The notes beneath the pieces are model-generated. The model searched no databases, was not told the DNA's origin, and worked only from the letters and a program-made list of their open reading frames with translations. A program made the translations under genes and the position numbers. 64,000 nucleotides of DNA, from contig JALFRW010000008.1 of the NCBI GenBank assembly GCA_022778715.1, positions 1-64,000 on the forward strand. The letters run 5' to 3'. Shown here piece by piece: positions 25,558 to 35,567 of this stretch (its first letter is position 1; every line of letters starts with the position of its first letter). Origin of the DNA: Ezakiella sp. GTDB taxonomy: Bacteria; Bacillota; Clostridia; Tissierellales; Peptoniphilaceae.

Positions 25558-26461
25558 ATTAGCAACTGAATTTTTAGGCACTACTTTAAAAAATCCGGTT
25601 TTGACTGCAAGTGGAACTTTTGGATTTGGGGACGTGTTTCAACAATTTTATGATGTAAAAAAGCTCGGAGGAATTATTGGCAAAGGGTTAACTTTAAATC
25701 CTCATTCAGGGAATAAAGGTCAAAGGGTTTGGGAAACAGCATCAGGTATGATGAACTCAATTGGACTTGAAAATCCGGGAGTAAAACATTTTATAGAAGT
25801 TGAGCTTCCTATTATGAAAAAGCAGACAGATTACGCTATTGCAAATTTAGGGGGTCATTCACTTGAAGATTATGTGGAAGGCGCAAGTCTTTTGGATGGA
25901 TCAGATGTGGATGCAATTGAACTAAATATTTCATGTCCGAATGTAAAAAGCGGAGGAATGCTTTTTGGCATTCGATGTGAAGACGCAAGAGTTGTAGTTA
26001 CAAAAGTTCGCGATGTTGTGAAAAACAAACCTTTAATTGTAAAGCTTTCACCAAATGCTGAAAGTGTTTTGAGTCTTGCAAAAATGGTGGAAGAAGTTGG
26101 AGGAGATGCAGTTTCTCTTGTTAACACTTTTAATGCACTTGCAATTAATGTGAAAACTAAAAGACCAAGATTTGAAAATGTAACTGCAGGACTTTCTGGC
26201 CCGGCGATCAAACCAATCGCACTTAGAATGGTATATGAAGTAGCTAAGAACGTTAACATTCCGGTTATTGGGATCGGTGGAATTCAAACGACTGAAGATG
26301 CCTTGGAATTTTTGATGGCTGGAGCAACTTTGATAGAAGTTGGATCAGCAAACTTGTACAACCCAACTTCTGCAGGAGAAATTGTAGACGGGTTGGAGAA
26401 TTACGCAAAAGATAATATAAAGAAAAATATCGATGAAATTAGAGGTTGTATTTGGAGGTGA
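25550..26461 (+). CDS. pyrD: Dihydroorotate dehydrogenase B, catalytic subunit
   Basis: A 303-aa class 1B enzyme binding FMN. The catalytic cysteine is in ELNISCPNVKSGGMLFG, and the FMN-binding end is IGIGGIQTTEDALEFLMAGATLIEVGSANL. Together with PyrK it forms the NAD-linked dehydrogenase found in many anaerobic Bacillota. It overlaps pyrK at its start, and pyrE starts two bases after its stop. Confidence 0.96.
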   Translation: MNKLATEFLGTTLKNPVLTASGTFGFGDVFQQFYDVKKLGGIIGKGLTLNPHSGNKGQRVWETASGMMNSIGLENPGVKHFIEVELPIMKKQTDYAIANLGGHSLEDYVEGASLLDGSDVDAIELNISCPNVKSGGMLFGIRCEDARVVVTKVRDVVKNKPLIVKLSPNAESVLSLAKMVEEVGGDAVSLVNTFNALAINVKTKRPRFENVTAGLSGPAIKPIALRMVYEVAKNVNIPVIGIGGIQTTEDALEFLMAGATLIEVGSANLYNPTSAGEIVDGLENYAKDNIKKNIDEIRGCIWR

Positions 26462-26463
26462 AA

Positions 26464-27042
26464 ATGTCTGAGAGAGAAGTTTCCGAAATTTTAAGGAAAA
26501 GAGAAGCACTTTTACACGGGCACTTTGGTTTAAGCAGTGGTAAGCATTCAAATGTTTATATGCAATGTGCACTTGCAACTGAATATGCAGAAGATGCAGA
26601 AGTCATCGCAAATGCGATTAAAGCAAAATTGGAAGAAAACAATATTCACCCAGACGTTGTAGTTGGACCTGCAATGGGCGGAATTATTATTGGATATGAA
26701 CTCGCTCGCTCACTAAAAGTTCGCTCTATTTTTGCAGAAAGAAAAGATGGAGAAATGTGTTTGAGACGCGGATTTAAAATAGAAAAAGGCGAAAAGGTTT
26801 TGATATGCGAAGACGTGGTTACAACGGGTAAATCTTCTCTTGAAACTGCAAAAGTTATCGAAGAACAAGGTGGAATTGTAATTGGTATTGCAGCAATTGT
26901 AGATCGATCTAAAGATGATACTCCAATCCCGGTTTACTCAGCATACAAACTTGAAGCAGAAATTTATGAACCGGAAGATTGTCCACTCTGCAAAGAAAAT
27001 GTGCCAATCAACAAACCGGGCAGCAGGTTTTTAAAAAAATAA
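26464..27042 (+). CDS. pyrE: Orotate phosphoribosyltransferase
   Basis: A 192-aa enzyme forming OMP from orotate and PRPP. The start is MSEREVSEIL at 26464, which has TTTGGAGGTGAAA before it; the ORF-track start six codons earlier lies inside pyrD. The PRPP motif is VLICEDVVTTGKSSLETAKVI. It ends the canonical pyr set here; pyrC and carAB are not in this window. The stop codon overlaps the ATG of the next gene. Confidence 0.95.
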   Translation: MSEREVSEILRKREALLHGHFGLSSGKHSNVYMQCALATEYAEDAEVIANAIKAKLEENNIHPDVVVGPAMGGIIIGYELARSLKVRSIFAERKDGEMCLRRGFKIEKGEKVLICEDVVTTGKSSLETAKVIEEQGGIVIGIAAIVDRSKDDTPIPVYSAYKLEAEIYEPEDCPLCKENVPINKPGSRFLKK

Positions 27043-28172
27043 TGTCCGGTATTGATGTGGTTCAAATTGCCAGAATAGAAAATTTGATAAAAAGACGGGG
27101 GATTACCTTTGTCCAAAAAATGTTGAATACTCGCGAGGATAGAAGTGATACCCTTGCGGGTATTTTTGCTTCTTATGAAGCTTTGGGAAAGCATATTGGT
27201 ACAGGGATTAATGAGGACATTTTAAAAAACGCGGAAATAAAAAAAGATAAATTGGGTAAGCCGACTATTTTTTATAATGGAGAAACTTATGAACTTTCGA
27301 TTAGTCATGATGGCGATTACGCAATTGCAATTGTGAGCGGAAAAATCAATCAAATAAAAATTGAAGAAGAATTTCTAAAGCTTTTGCCTAAAAGGCCCAA
27401 AAATTCAAATAAGAGCACATTTGGCAGGCTCGGAGTGGTTGCCGGGAGACGTGGAATGGTGGGTTGTGCAAAACTTGTGGCAAATGCGGCGATGCGAGCC
27501 GGCTCGGGATATGTGTATGTTTTTACTGACGAAACAAGTAAAGAGATTTTACAAGTTTCTCTTGTGGAAGAAATAATTGACGATAAAGAAAATATATTTA
27601 CTCACAAGCTTGATGCTATTGCTATGGGACCCGGAATTGGTTACGATGACGAAGAATTTGTGTTAAAGGTATTTAGTTTTGCTGCGAAAAAAAACATTAA
27701 AATGGTTCTAGATGCTGACGGATTATTTTACTTAAAAAAATTTGGCAATATTGGAATTAAAAATCTTACCATAACTCCTCATCTATTAGAAGCTGCAAGG
27801 CTTTTAGATGTGGATTCAACGGAAATAACTGAAAACAAAATTGAATGCGCAAAACAAATCTCGCAAAAATACAATACAAATGTTATAATAAAGAGTGATG
27901 AATCAATTATATGCGGAAAAAGAGGCGAATGCTTTTGGAATCCAACAGGCAACAATGGGCTTTCAAAAGCCGGCTCTGGAGATGTTTTAACAGGAACGAT
28001 AGGTGCTTTTTTAGCAAACGGCGTGGACGCATTAAATGCCACAAGGCTTGGGGCATATTTTCATGGGCTTGCTGCAGACTATCTTGCAGCACACATATCA
28101 AAACGTTCAATTCTTGCAAGCGATATAATTGAAGCATACAAATATGTATTTTTGGAGGAAAATGATGCTTAA
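27042..28172 (+). CDS. AcpS-NnrD fusion: holo-ACP synthase plus NAD(P)H-hydrate dehydratase
   Basis: A 376-aa protein. I start it at the ATG overlapping the pyrE stop (ATAATG), giving MSGIDVVQIARIENLI, the start expected of AcpS; the ORF-track start lies inside pyrE. Residues 1-100 match AcpS (GIDVVQIARIE, then FASYEALGKHIGTGI and SISHDGDYAIAIV), including D5 and E46, although the middle is short. Residues 115-376 are a complete NnrD: GRLGVVAGRRGMVGCAKLVANAAMRAGSGYVYVF, AMGPGIG, ITPHLLEAARLL and the catalytic KAGSGDVLTG. The usual NnrE epimerase partner is absent. Activity of the AcpS part is uncertain. Confidence 0.82.
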   Translation: MSGIDVVQIARIENLIKRRGITFVQKMLNTREDRSDTLAGIFASYEALGKHIGTGINEDILKNAEIKKDKLGKPTIFYNGETYELSISHDGDYAIAIVSGKINQIKIEEEFLKLLPKRPKNSNKSTFGRLGVVAGRRGMVGCAKLVANAAMRAGSGYVYVFTDETSKEILQVSLVEEIIDDKENIFTHKLDAIAMGPGIGYDDEEFVLKVFSFAAKKNIKMVLDADGLFYLKKFGNIGIKNLTITPHLLEAARLLDVDSTEITENKIECAKQISQKYNTNVIIKSDESIICGKRGECFWNPTGNNGLSKAGSGDVLTGTIGAFLANGVDALNATRLGAYFHGLAADYLAAHISKRSILASDIIEAYKYVFLEENDA

Positions 28173-28821
28173 TTATAAAAAATATATTTTTGGCAGTGGA
28201 GGAGCATTAATTTTATATTTCGTGTTTTGTTACGCTTTTAAAAAGCAACCGGACGCAATAATTGGGGGACTTTTAGCTGGAGTTATTGTCATTATCATGT
28301 CCAGCTTAGATTTAAAGCACATTAAAAAAGATTTTAATATTATGAAAGAACAAGTTAATGAATTTAAATCCACACAAAATGTAGAAAAATTCATAAAAAG
28401 TCAAATCGAATTAATGGGAAGCACAAAAAATAACTCCATTAAAAATATTTTAAAATTAAATATTGCTAGCGCTTATGCTGAACAGTTTGATAAGATAAAT
28501 GCAAAAAAATTCTTGGATATGGTGGATCTTGATGAGTTTGACAAAAAGAATTTTTACAATGCAGTGTTAAATAAAATATTTTTATTGTACCAAATTGGCG
28601 AAAATGAAGAGGCGCATAAGCTTTATGATGAAACATTTTCTTCCGGTTATAAAGCGGGCGGAATTTTATACGAAGTGGTAAAGATTTTGAGATATAATAT
28701 TTCAAGCAAAAATGGAATAAAGGAACTTTCGGAGCTTAAAATAAAAGAAGGTTCAGAAACTTATCGCGATATTATAAGACTTGCAAAAGAAATAATCAGT
28801 AGAAACATAAAAGAGGTTTAA
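28162..28821 (+). CDS. Membrane protein with helical-repeat-like domain, unknown
   Basis: A 219-aa protein from the first of two adjacent ATGs after TTTTTGGAGGAAA; the ORF-track start is 11 codons earlier inside the fusion gene. Two hydrophobic segments (about residues 8-25 and 32-48) are followed by a soluble helical domain of TPR-like appearance (IASAYAEQFDKINAKKFLDMVDLDEF..., NKIFLLYQIGENEEAHKLYDE). It overlaps the upstream gene by eleven bases and abuts asnB. I do not recognise a named family. Confidence 0.7.
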   Translation: MMLNYKKYIFGSGGALILYFVFCYAFKKQPDAIIGGLLAGVIVIIMSSLDLKHIKKDFNIMKEQVNEFKSTQNVEKFIKSQIELMGSTKNNSIKNILKLNIASAYAEQFDKINAKKFLDMVDLDEFDKKNFYNAVLNKIFLLYQIGENEEAHKLYDETFSSGYKAGGILYEVVKILRYNISSKNGIKELSELKIKEGSETYRDIIRLAKEIISRNIKEV

Positions 28822-28822
28822 C

Positions 28823-30655
28823 ATGTGCGGATTTACCGGAATTATAACAAAAGAAAACTATGATGACAGCTCAATAAAAGATATGCTTAAAAAAATAGAA
28901 CATCGTGGACCTGATAATCAATCTTTTTATGCGGGAGAGAATTTGCACTTGGGATTTGCAAGGCTTCAAATTATAGATCTAGATCCAAGAAGCAATCAGC
29001 CGATGATTGATGAAAACACGGGTGCAGTTATAACATTTAATGGAGAAATATACAATTACAAAGAGTTAAAAGCGGAACTTATGAGTAAAGGTGTTGAATT
29101 TAAAACAATGTCAGACACTGAAGTGATTTTGAGGGGGTATTTATATTACGGAAACGAAATCATAAAAAAACTTAGAGGCATGTTCGCGTTTATAATAGTC
29201 AACGGCAACAGAGTATTTATGGCAAGAGACCATTTTGGAATTAAGCCTTTTTATTACACTATTAATGAAGCCGGCAATTTTATTTTTGGTTCAGAGCTTA
29301 AAGCACTCGTGGCAAATAAGGATTTTAAACCGGAATTAAATGAAAAGTGTTTATTTTCATATCTTGAACTTCAACACACATTGGGCGAAGAAACTATGCT
29401 TAAGGGCGTTTATCGTCTGCCAAATGGACATTATATAGAAATTGAAAATATGGCAGAATCTGTTGAACCGAAAGTGCATAAATATTTTGAGTTCGAGATG
29501 GACGAAGATAAAATCACAGATCTGGAAGAAGCAAAAGAGCTAATTAGAAACGCCGTAAAAGAAAGTGTGGAACTCCACAAAGTGGCCGATGTAAAGGTGG
29601 GTACTTTTTTGTCGGGCGGAGTTGACTCCAGCTATATCACGGCGCTAACCATGCCGGAAATGAGCTTTAGCGTTGGATTTAAAGAAGAAGACGGTAAATT
29701 TGATGAAAGCGGACTCGCAAAAGAACTCTGTGAAGTTCTCGGCATAAAGCATGAGAGAGAGTTTATTACAGAAGACGACGTATACCAAAATTTGGATAAA
29801 ATAATTTGGCATCTTGATGAACCTCAAGCAAATTTGTCAAGCATACCGCTATATTTTTTATCGCAAGTGGCGAGAGAAAACGTGACAGTTACGCTTAGCG
29901 GTGAAGGTGCTGATGAATTATTTGGCGGATATGATTTATACAGAGAAGACAGTACTATCGAAAAATATTTAAAACTACCAAAAGGGTTTAGACAATTTGT
30001 TGGCGGAGTTTCTACGATTTTCCCGGATTCAAATTTTAAGCGCAGATTAAAAAAAGGAGCGCACGACATCTCAGACATTTTTGTAGGAGAATCTAATATT
30101 AGTTCCGAATCAGAAGTGAAGAGCATTTTAAAAGACAAATATAAAAACGGTTTTAGAGCCACAGATATCACAAAACAATATTACAGCAAGGATATATCTG
30201 AAATTTCATTTAAACAATTGGTGGATTTAAATTGTTTTATGCAACACGACATTTTGCTTAAAGGCGACAGAATGAGCATGGCAAATTCACTGGAAGTGAG
30301 AGTACCGTTTTTGGATCTGGAAGTTTGGAAGGTAGCAAGAAGGCTTTCACCGGAATTAAAAGTAAATGGAAGCATAACAAAGTTTGCTCTTAGAGAAGCA
30401 GCCAAAGATGTGCTTCCGCCAGATTGGTACAACAGACCAAAGAAAGGTTTCCCGGTACCATTTAGAGACTTTTTAAAGAGCGACAAATTTTATAATAAAT
30501 TCTATGAAGTTCTCTCAAGCGATATGGCAGAAGAATTTTTTGACAGAAAAGGATTGATAGGCATGTTAGATGATCATAAGAATGGGGTAAAGAGATATCA
30601 TAGAAGACTGTATTCATATTATGTATTTTTAAAATGGTATGAATCTATATTTTAG
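28823..30655 (+). CDS. asnB: Asparagine synthase (glutamine-hydrolysing)
   Basis: A 610-aa two-domain enzyme making asparagine from aspartate, glutamine and ATP. The N-terminal amidotransferase begins MCGFTGI, with C2 as nucleophile once the methionine is removed. The synthetase domain has the ATP PP-loop FLSGGVDSS at about residue 262 and GEGADELFGGYDLY. It begins one base after the preceding stop, with AAAGAGGTTTAAC before the ATG. Length is normal. Confidence 0.95.
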   Translation: MCGFTGIITKENYDDSSIKDMLKKIEHRGPDNQSFYAGENLHLGFARLQIIDLDPRSNQPMIDENTGAVITFNGEIYNYKELKAELMSKGVEFKTMSDTEVILRGYLYYGNEIIKKLRGMFAFIIVNGNRVFMARDHFGIKPFYYTINEAGNFIFGSELKALVANKDFKPELNEKCLFSYLELQHTLGEETMLKGVYRLPNGHYIEIENMAESVEPKVHKYFEFEMDEDKITDLEEAKELIRNAVKESVELHKVADVKVGTFLSGGVDSSYITALTMPEMSFSVGFKEEDGKFDESGLAKELCEVLGIKHEREFITEDDVYQNLDKIIWHLDEPQANLSSIPLYFLSQVARENVTVTLSGEGADELFGGYDLYREDSTIEKYLKLPKGFRQFVGGVSTIFPDSNFKRRLKKGAHDISDIFVGESNISSESEVKSILKDKYKNGFRATDITKQYYSKDISEISFKQLVDLNCFMQHDILLKGDRMSMANSLEVRVPFLDLEVWKVARRLSPELKVNGSITKFALREAAKDVLPPDWYNRPKKGFPVPFRDFLKSDKFYNKFYEVLSSDMAEEFFDRKGLIGMLDDHKNGVKRYHRRLYSYYVFLKWYESIF

Positions 30656-30663
30656 GAGGAATT

Positions 30664-32445
30664 ATGCTTAGAAAAGATGTTGACAAAAAATTAACTTGGG
30701 ATTTAACCGATTTGGTTAAAGACGATGAAGATTTCAAATCAAAAATTACCAAGAAAAAAGAATTGGCAAGTGAAATAGCAGAGTACAAAGGGAAAATTAA
30801 AGGCTTAAAAGAACTTGATGAAGTGCTGGCAAAATTTGAAGAATATTTAGAGCTAGATAGACTCGTTGGGGGATTTGTGGAAATGTATTTCTCGCAAGAT
30901 GGCACAAACCCGAAAGCATTTGATTATATGGAAGAATATGACATGGCTAACAAAATTACAACTGAAGCTCTTGCATTTATGGAATACGAAATCACAGAGC
31001 TACCGGATGAAGTTTTAGATGAAGGAATGCAAAAGATTGATTTTGCATATTCATATTTGAGAACTTTGAAGAAAATTAAGAAACACAAGCCGCCTTTTGC
31101 AGTGATAAATGCACTAAACAAACTAAATCCTGTTTTTGGCTCACCATATAACATTTGGGGAAGTGCAATTGCTAGTGATGTTAGATTTAATGATTTACAT
31201 GTAGACGGTAAAACTTATCCAATGAGTTTTGGACTTTTTGAAGACAAATATTCCGCAAACACGGATACCAATTTGAGACATGCTGCATTTAAAGAATTTG
31301 AAGAAACAATGAGAAAATATCAAACTACACTTGCCTTAAACTACAATGCAAGACTTAAAGCAGAAAAAGCTTTGAGTGAAATTTATGGCTTTGAAAGCGT
31401 GTTTGACTATTTGCTTGATATGCAAGACATTCCAAGAGACGTTTACGAAAAACATATCGACATATTAAAAGAAAATTTGCCAAAACATATGAGAGAATAT
31501 GCAAAGCTTATTAAAGAAAAATACAATTTAAGCGAAATGACATATGCAGACTTGAAAGCTCCTCTTATGCCGGAATTTGAAAAGAATGTGACAATTGAAG
31601 AAGCAAAAGATTATTTGAGAAAGGGACTTGCAATTTTTGGCGAAGAATATGTGAATGAAACAATAAGACATATTGAAAATCGTTGGATAGACTTTGCAGA
31701 AAACGAAGGTAAATCCACCGGCGCATTCTGCGCATCATTCTATAAATTGCATTCGTATGTTTTGATCACATGGATTGGCAAAATGGAAGACGTGTTTGTG
31801 CTTGCTCATGAACTTGGCCACGCCGGCCACGGAAGATATTCATTTATGAACAATTCACTATTAAACAGTGAAAGCTCAATGTATATTAGTGAAATGCCAT
31901 CCACCTGCAACGAAATGTTACTAGCTAATTATCTAATCAATAATACATGTGATGAAGATTATAAACGTTGGGTAATGGTTCAAATGATTGAAAGAACATA
32001 TTATCACAACTTTGTCACTCACGGAATTGAAGCAATCTTTCAAAGAGAAGTTTATAGAGCAATCGACAGAGGAGAAAATATCAACGCTGAAAAATTGAAC
32101 AAAATGTTTAGAGACACTCTAAAAGATTTCTGGGGAGATGATGTCGTTTTGACTGATGGTGCAGAGCTAACTTGGATGAGACAACCTCACTATTTCATGG
32201 GACTTTATCCATTCACGTATCAAGCAGGACTTTCAATTGCAACACAATTGTTCCTTAAATTGCAATCCGGAACACCGGAAGAAAATGAAAAGACAATTAA
32301 AAATTATAAAGAAACCATGATGACAGGTGGAAAACTTTTACCACTTGAATGGGCAAATAAGCTCGGTGCAAATATGGAAAAGGGAGAAGCACTAAAAAAT
32401 ACGATTGATTACATTGGAGAATTGGTAAGAAAAATATCTAAATAA
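30664..32445 (+). CDS. pepF: Oligoendopeptidase F
   Basis: A 593-aa M3-family zinc metallopeptidase that cleaves short peptides in the cytoplasm. The zinc motif HELGHAGH is at about residues 381-388, with the downstream SEMPSTCNE supplying the third ligand glutamate. A TAGGAGGAATT precedes the ATG, eight bases after asnB. It is the last gene of this long run. Peptides brought in by the Opp transporter further along could be its substrates. Confidence 0.95.
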   Translation: MLRKDVDKKLTWDLTDLVKDDEDFKSKITKKKELASEIAEYKGKIKGLKELDEVLAKFEEYLELDRLVGGFVEMYFSQDGTNPKAFDYMEEYDMANKITTEALAFMEYEITELPDEVLDEGMQKIDFAYSYLRTLKKIKKHKPPFAVINALNKLNPVFGSPYNIWGSAIASDVRFNDLHVDGKTYPMSFGLFEDKYSANTDTNLRHAAFKEFEETMRKYQTTLALNYNARLKAEKALSEIYGFESVFDYLLDMQDIPRDVYEKHIDILKENLPKHMREYAKLIKEKYNLSEMTYADLKAPLMPEFEKNVTIEEAKDYLRKGLAIFGEEYVNETIRHIENRWIDFAENEGKSTGAFCASFYKLHSYVLITWIGKMEDVFVLAHELGHAGHGRYSFMNNSLLNSESSMYISEMPSTCNEMLLANYLINNTCDEDYKRWVMVQMIERTYYHNFVTHGIEAIFQREVYRAIDRGENINAEKLNKMFRDTLKDFWGDDVVLTDGAELTWMRQPHYFMGLYPFTYQAGLSIATQLFLKLQSGTPEENEKTIKNYKETMMTGGKLLPLEWANKLGANMEKGEALKNTIDYIGELVRKISK

Positions 32446-32508
32446 TGTTTTAAATCTGTATAATAGGGTATAAAAATATTGAGTCAATGACTTTTATAAA
32501 TTAAAGTA

Positions 32509-32537
32509 TTTACAGACACACTTTAATATGATACAAT
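32509..32537 (+). promoter_or_regulatory. Promoter of fhs
   Basis: TTTACA (32509-32514), 17 bases, TACAAT (32532-32537), 32 bases before the start codon. Confidence 0.7.
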
Positions 32538-32569
32538 AAGATTATGTATTAAAGCAAGGAGGTTTTAAG

Positions 32570-34240
32570 ATGAAAACAGACGTAGAGATTGCACAAGAAG
32601 CGAAGATGCTATATATCGATGAAATAGCAAAACAATTAAACATTGAAAAGGAAGATTTATTCCAATATGGTCACTACATGGCAAAAATTGAACCGGTAGT
32701 TTATGAAAGACTAAAAGATAAAAAAGATGGCAAATTGGTTTTAGTTACAGCTATTAATCCAACTCCGGCAGGAGAGGGGAAAACCACAGTTAACATTGGT
32801 CTTTCAATGGGATTAAACAAGATCGGTAAAAAAGCGATTTCGGCTTTGAGAGAACCATCCCTCGGACCATCATTTGGCGTTAAGGGGGGAGCTGCAGGTG
32901 GAGGATATTCGCAAGTTGTACCAATGACAAATATTAACTTGCATTTCACAGGTGACTTCCATGCAATCACAGCTGCAAACAACTTGATTGCTGCACTTCT
33001 CGACAATCATATTCATCAAGGAAATGAACAACAAATCGACGTAAGAAGAATTGTTTGGAAGAGAGTTTTAGATATGAACGATAGAGCACTTAGAGATATC
33101 GTTGTTGGACTTGGAGGAGTTTCAAATGGTTATCCACGTCAAGATGGATTTGATATAACAGTTGCATCAGAAATTATGGCTATTTTGTGTTTGTCAAATA
33201 GTTTGGAAGACTTCAAAGAAAGAGTTTCAAAAGTTGTTATTGCATACAGAAGAGATAAATCGCCGGTTTTCGTAAAAGATATCAACGCTCAAGGTGCTGT
33301 AACAGTTCTTATGAAGGACGCAATTTTGCCAAACTTGGTACAAACTCTTGAAAACACTCCAGCTATTTTACACGGTGGACCATTTGCAAACATTGCTCAC
33401 GGTTGCAACTCAATTTTGGCAACAAAGTATGCATTAAAACTTGCTGATTACACTGTAACGGAAGCCGGATTCGGTGCTGACCTTGGAGCTGAAAAATTCT
33501 TTGACATTAAATGCAGAATGGGCGGGCTAAAACCGGATGCAGTTGTAATTGTCGCTACAATTCGTGCATTGAAACACCACGGTGGAGCGTCAAAAGAAGA
33601 ATATGGAGTTGAAAATTTGGATCAACTGAGAGCAGGATTTGAAAACTTGAAAAAACACATTGAAAACATTGCAAAATTCGGAGTGCCGTCAGTAGTTGCA
33701 ATCAATCAATTCCCAACAGATACTGAAGCAGAAATTGCTCTCTTAAAAGAGTTGGTAGAAGAAACCGGCAGAAAATGCATTTTGACACAAGTGTTTGCTA
33801 AAGGCGGAGATGGGGCAATCGACCTAGCAAACGAAGTTGTTAGAATTTGTGAAGAAGAAGAATCACACTTTAAACCGCTTTACGATGTAAACGATACAAT
33901 CGAAAATAAAATCAGAACAATTGCTAAAGAAATTTACGGAGCAAAAGACGTAATATTCACAAAAGAAGCAAAGAGTTCTATTAAGAGAATTGTGGATAAC
34001 GGTATGGATAAAGTTCCTGTATGTATGGCAAAAACACAATACTCATTGTCCGACGATCCAAAATTATTGGGTGCACCGAAAGATTTTGAACTCACAGTCA
34101 GAAATGTAAGAATTTCAAACGGTGCCGGTTTTGTAGTTGCTTTAACAGGCGACATTATGACAATGCCAGGACTTCCTAAAGTGCCGGCTGCAAACTCAAT
34201 TGATATTAAAGAAGACGGAGAAATTGTTGGACTGTTCTAA
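32570..34240 (+). CDS. fhs: Formate-tetrahydrofolate ligase
   Basis: A 556-aa enzyme producing 10-formyl-tetrahydrofolate from formate, ATP and THF, feeding purine synthesis and one-carbon metabolism. The ATP-binding loop [13 protein letters not shown] is at about residues 65-77, followed by the family motifs [24 protein letters not shown] and FTGDFHAI. A strong AAGGAGG precedes the ATG. Two small regulator genes follow on the same transcript. Confidence 0.97.
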   Translation: MKTDVEIAQEAKMLYIDEIAKQLNIEKEDLFQYGHYMAKIEPVVYERLKDKKDGKLVLVTAINPTPAGEGKTTVNIGLSMGLNKIGKKAISALREPSLGPSFGVKGGAAGGGYSQVVPMTNINLHFTGDFHAITAANNLIAALLDNHIHQGNEQQIDVRRIVWKRVLDMNDRALRDIVVGLGGVSNGYPRQDGFDITVASEIMAILCLSNSLEDFKERVSKVVIAYRRDKSPVFVKDINAQGAVTVLMKDAILPNLVQTLENTPAILHGGPFANIAHGCNSILATKYALKLADYTVTEAGFGADLGAEKFFDIKCRMGGLKPDAVVIVATIRALKHHGGASKEEYGVENLDQLRAGFENLKKHIENIAKFGVPSVVAINQFPTDTEAEIALLKELVEETGRKCILTQVFAKGGDGAIDLANEVVRICEEEESHFKPLYDVNDTIENKIRTIAKEIYGAKDVIFTKEAKSSIKRIVDNGMDKVPVCMAKTQYSLSDDPKLLGAPKDFELTVRNVRISNGAGFVVALTGDIMTMPGLPKVPAANSIDIKEDGEIVGLF

Positions 34241-34263
34241 AATTATAAAGGAGGAGGAATATC

Positions 34264-34566
34264 ATGGCATACAATTCTAGACTAAAAAGCGAACAAACTG
34301 ACGGTTTGTTTGAAGCTATCTTAAGGTTAGAAACTATGGAAGAATGCTACAGATTCTTCGAAGATATTTGCACAATTAAGGAAATTCAAGCTATTGCTCA
34401 AAGACTTGAAGTTGCAAAGCAACTCAGAGAAAACAAAACATACAACGAAATCGAAGCTGAAACCGGAGCATCAACAGCAACTATTTCAAGAATCAATCGT
34501 TCGTTGAACTATGGTGCTGATGGCTATAATTTAATTTTCAAAAAGTTGGGACTTACAAAGGAATAA
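34264..34566 (+). CDS. YerC/YecD family TrpR-related protein
   Basis: A 100-aa helical DNA-binding protein of the TrpR superfamily. The helix-turn-helix region is EIQAIAQRLEVAKQLRENKTYNEIEAETGASTATISRINRSLNYG, which is the YerC/YecD pattern. Target genes of this subfamily are poorly known. A GGAGGAGGAATATC precedes the ATG. It sits between fhs and a DtxR-type regulator. Confidence 0.88.
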   Translation: MAYNSRLKSEQTDGLFEAILRLETMEECYRFFEDICTIKEIQAIAQRLEVAKQLRENKTYNEIEAETGASTATISRINRSLNYGADGYNLIFKKLGLTKE

Positions 34567-34569
34567 TTT

Positions 34570-34938
34570 ATGAGTAATAGCGAATCTCAGGAAATGTATC
34601 TGAAGACAATTTTGCTTCTTCGCCTAGGAAATCAAACAACTAGGAGTGTCGATGTAGCAAATGAACTTGGATATTCAAAAGCCAGTGTTTCGCGAGCAGT
34701 AGGACTTTTAAAAAATGAAGGACTCATTGAAGTAATCGACGGTGGTGAAATTGTTTTCACAGAAACAGGCAAAGAAAAAGCACTCTCAGTGCTTGAAAGA
34801 TATAAAGTCTTGATGAAAATTTTTAGGTCAATGGGCCTTAATTTTGAAGAAGCTGATGAGGAAGCTTGTAAACTAGAACATTTTATAAGCGACAATTTGT
34901 ATGAAAAATTAAAATTATATTCCGAGACTTTGAAATAA
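34570..34938 (+). CDS. DtxR/MntR family metal-dependent regulator
   Basis: A 122-aa winged-helix repressor with a short dimerisation domain. EMYLKTILLLRLG and DEEACKLEHFISDNL match the DtxR segments that supply primary metal ligands (methionine, cysteine, glutamate and histidine). The ancillary-site histidine of RKH in DtxR is a tyrosine here (ERYKVL), so the ancillary site may be lost. No SH3-like third domain is present. It probably controls iron or manganese genes elsewhere. It starts three bases after the YerC-like gene and ends with a terminator. Confidence 0.82.
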   Translation: MSNSESQEMYLKTILLLRLGNQTTRSVDVANELGYSKASVSRAVGLLKNEGLIEVIDGGEIVFTETGKEKALSVLERYKVLMKIFRSMGLNFEEADEEACKLEHFISDNLYEKLKLYSETLK

Positions 34939-34951
34939 TTATGTTAGTATT

Positions 34952-34988
34952 AAAAGCAGAATGGATTATTTATTCACTCTGCTTTTTT
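34952..34988 (+). terminator. Terminator of the fhs operon
   Basis: AAAAGCAGA...TCTGCTTTT (9-bp stem) running into a T-stretch, 14 bases after the DtxR-type gene. Confidence 0.85.
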
Positions 34989-34989
34989 G

Positions 34990-35567
34990 TTTGGAAAATT
35001 GAATTATATAATTTATGATAAGTTATAATTTTTTTTAAATGTGTTTACAATTAAGTTATTAAAAATAAATATACAAATTTATATTTATAAGGAATAGGAA
35101 CTTATAATCTATATTAAACAGGAATAATTGTTATTGCAACAATTTATATTCAGATTGTTAGATATAGTTTAATACGTAAAAAGAACAGCATTTAAAAAAT
35201 GAATATTTATATGTTGGACTTCCTGTTTGTAGTTTGCAGGAAGTTGTAATTATATACTACAAAACAAATGATTTTTTAAATCAGGGACCAATTCTCGTTA
35301 ATATTATTTCTTAAACGTACATAAAGTATGTTTAAGAAATAATAATTTTCATGTCGCGTAATTCATCTAAAGTTGGACCGTTCTTTAAGGACAATGTTTG
35401 GATAGTTTAGTACCTAAAAGGTAAATATATTTTGATAGTTGTGTTTGCTTTAAATAAATCGGGGTTATGATGAATTTATATGTATATTTTTACAATATAA
35501 TGATATTAACAACATTAAGAATAGATGTAAATGCACAGTATATTATTTTACAAATATTACAATTGTA
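34990..35567. other. Long AT-rich intergenic region with several hairpins
   Basis: Almost 580 bases with no convincing ORF on either strand. It holds three separate inverted repeats: AATTGTT-ATTGC-AACAATT (35126-35144), ACTTCCTG...CAGGAAGT (35218-35244), and a 19-bp hairpin at 35302-35344. I recognise no RNA family. It could encode a structured non-coding RNA or be decayed mobile DNA. Confidence 0.5.
35302..35344. repeat. 19-bp inverted repeat (hairpin)
   Basis: TATTATTTCTTAAACGTAC-ATAAA-GTATGTTTAAGAAATAATA: complementary arms with one G:T wobble and a five-base loop. It is not followed by a T-run. No ORF starts within 280 bases downstream. Confidence 0.75.

Noticed and set aside
35218-35244. 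ACTTCCTG...CAGGAAGT as a rho-independent terminator
   Set aside because: No T-run follows the stem and no gene ends nearby.
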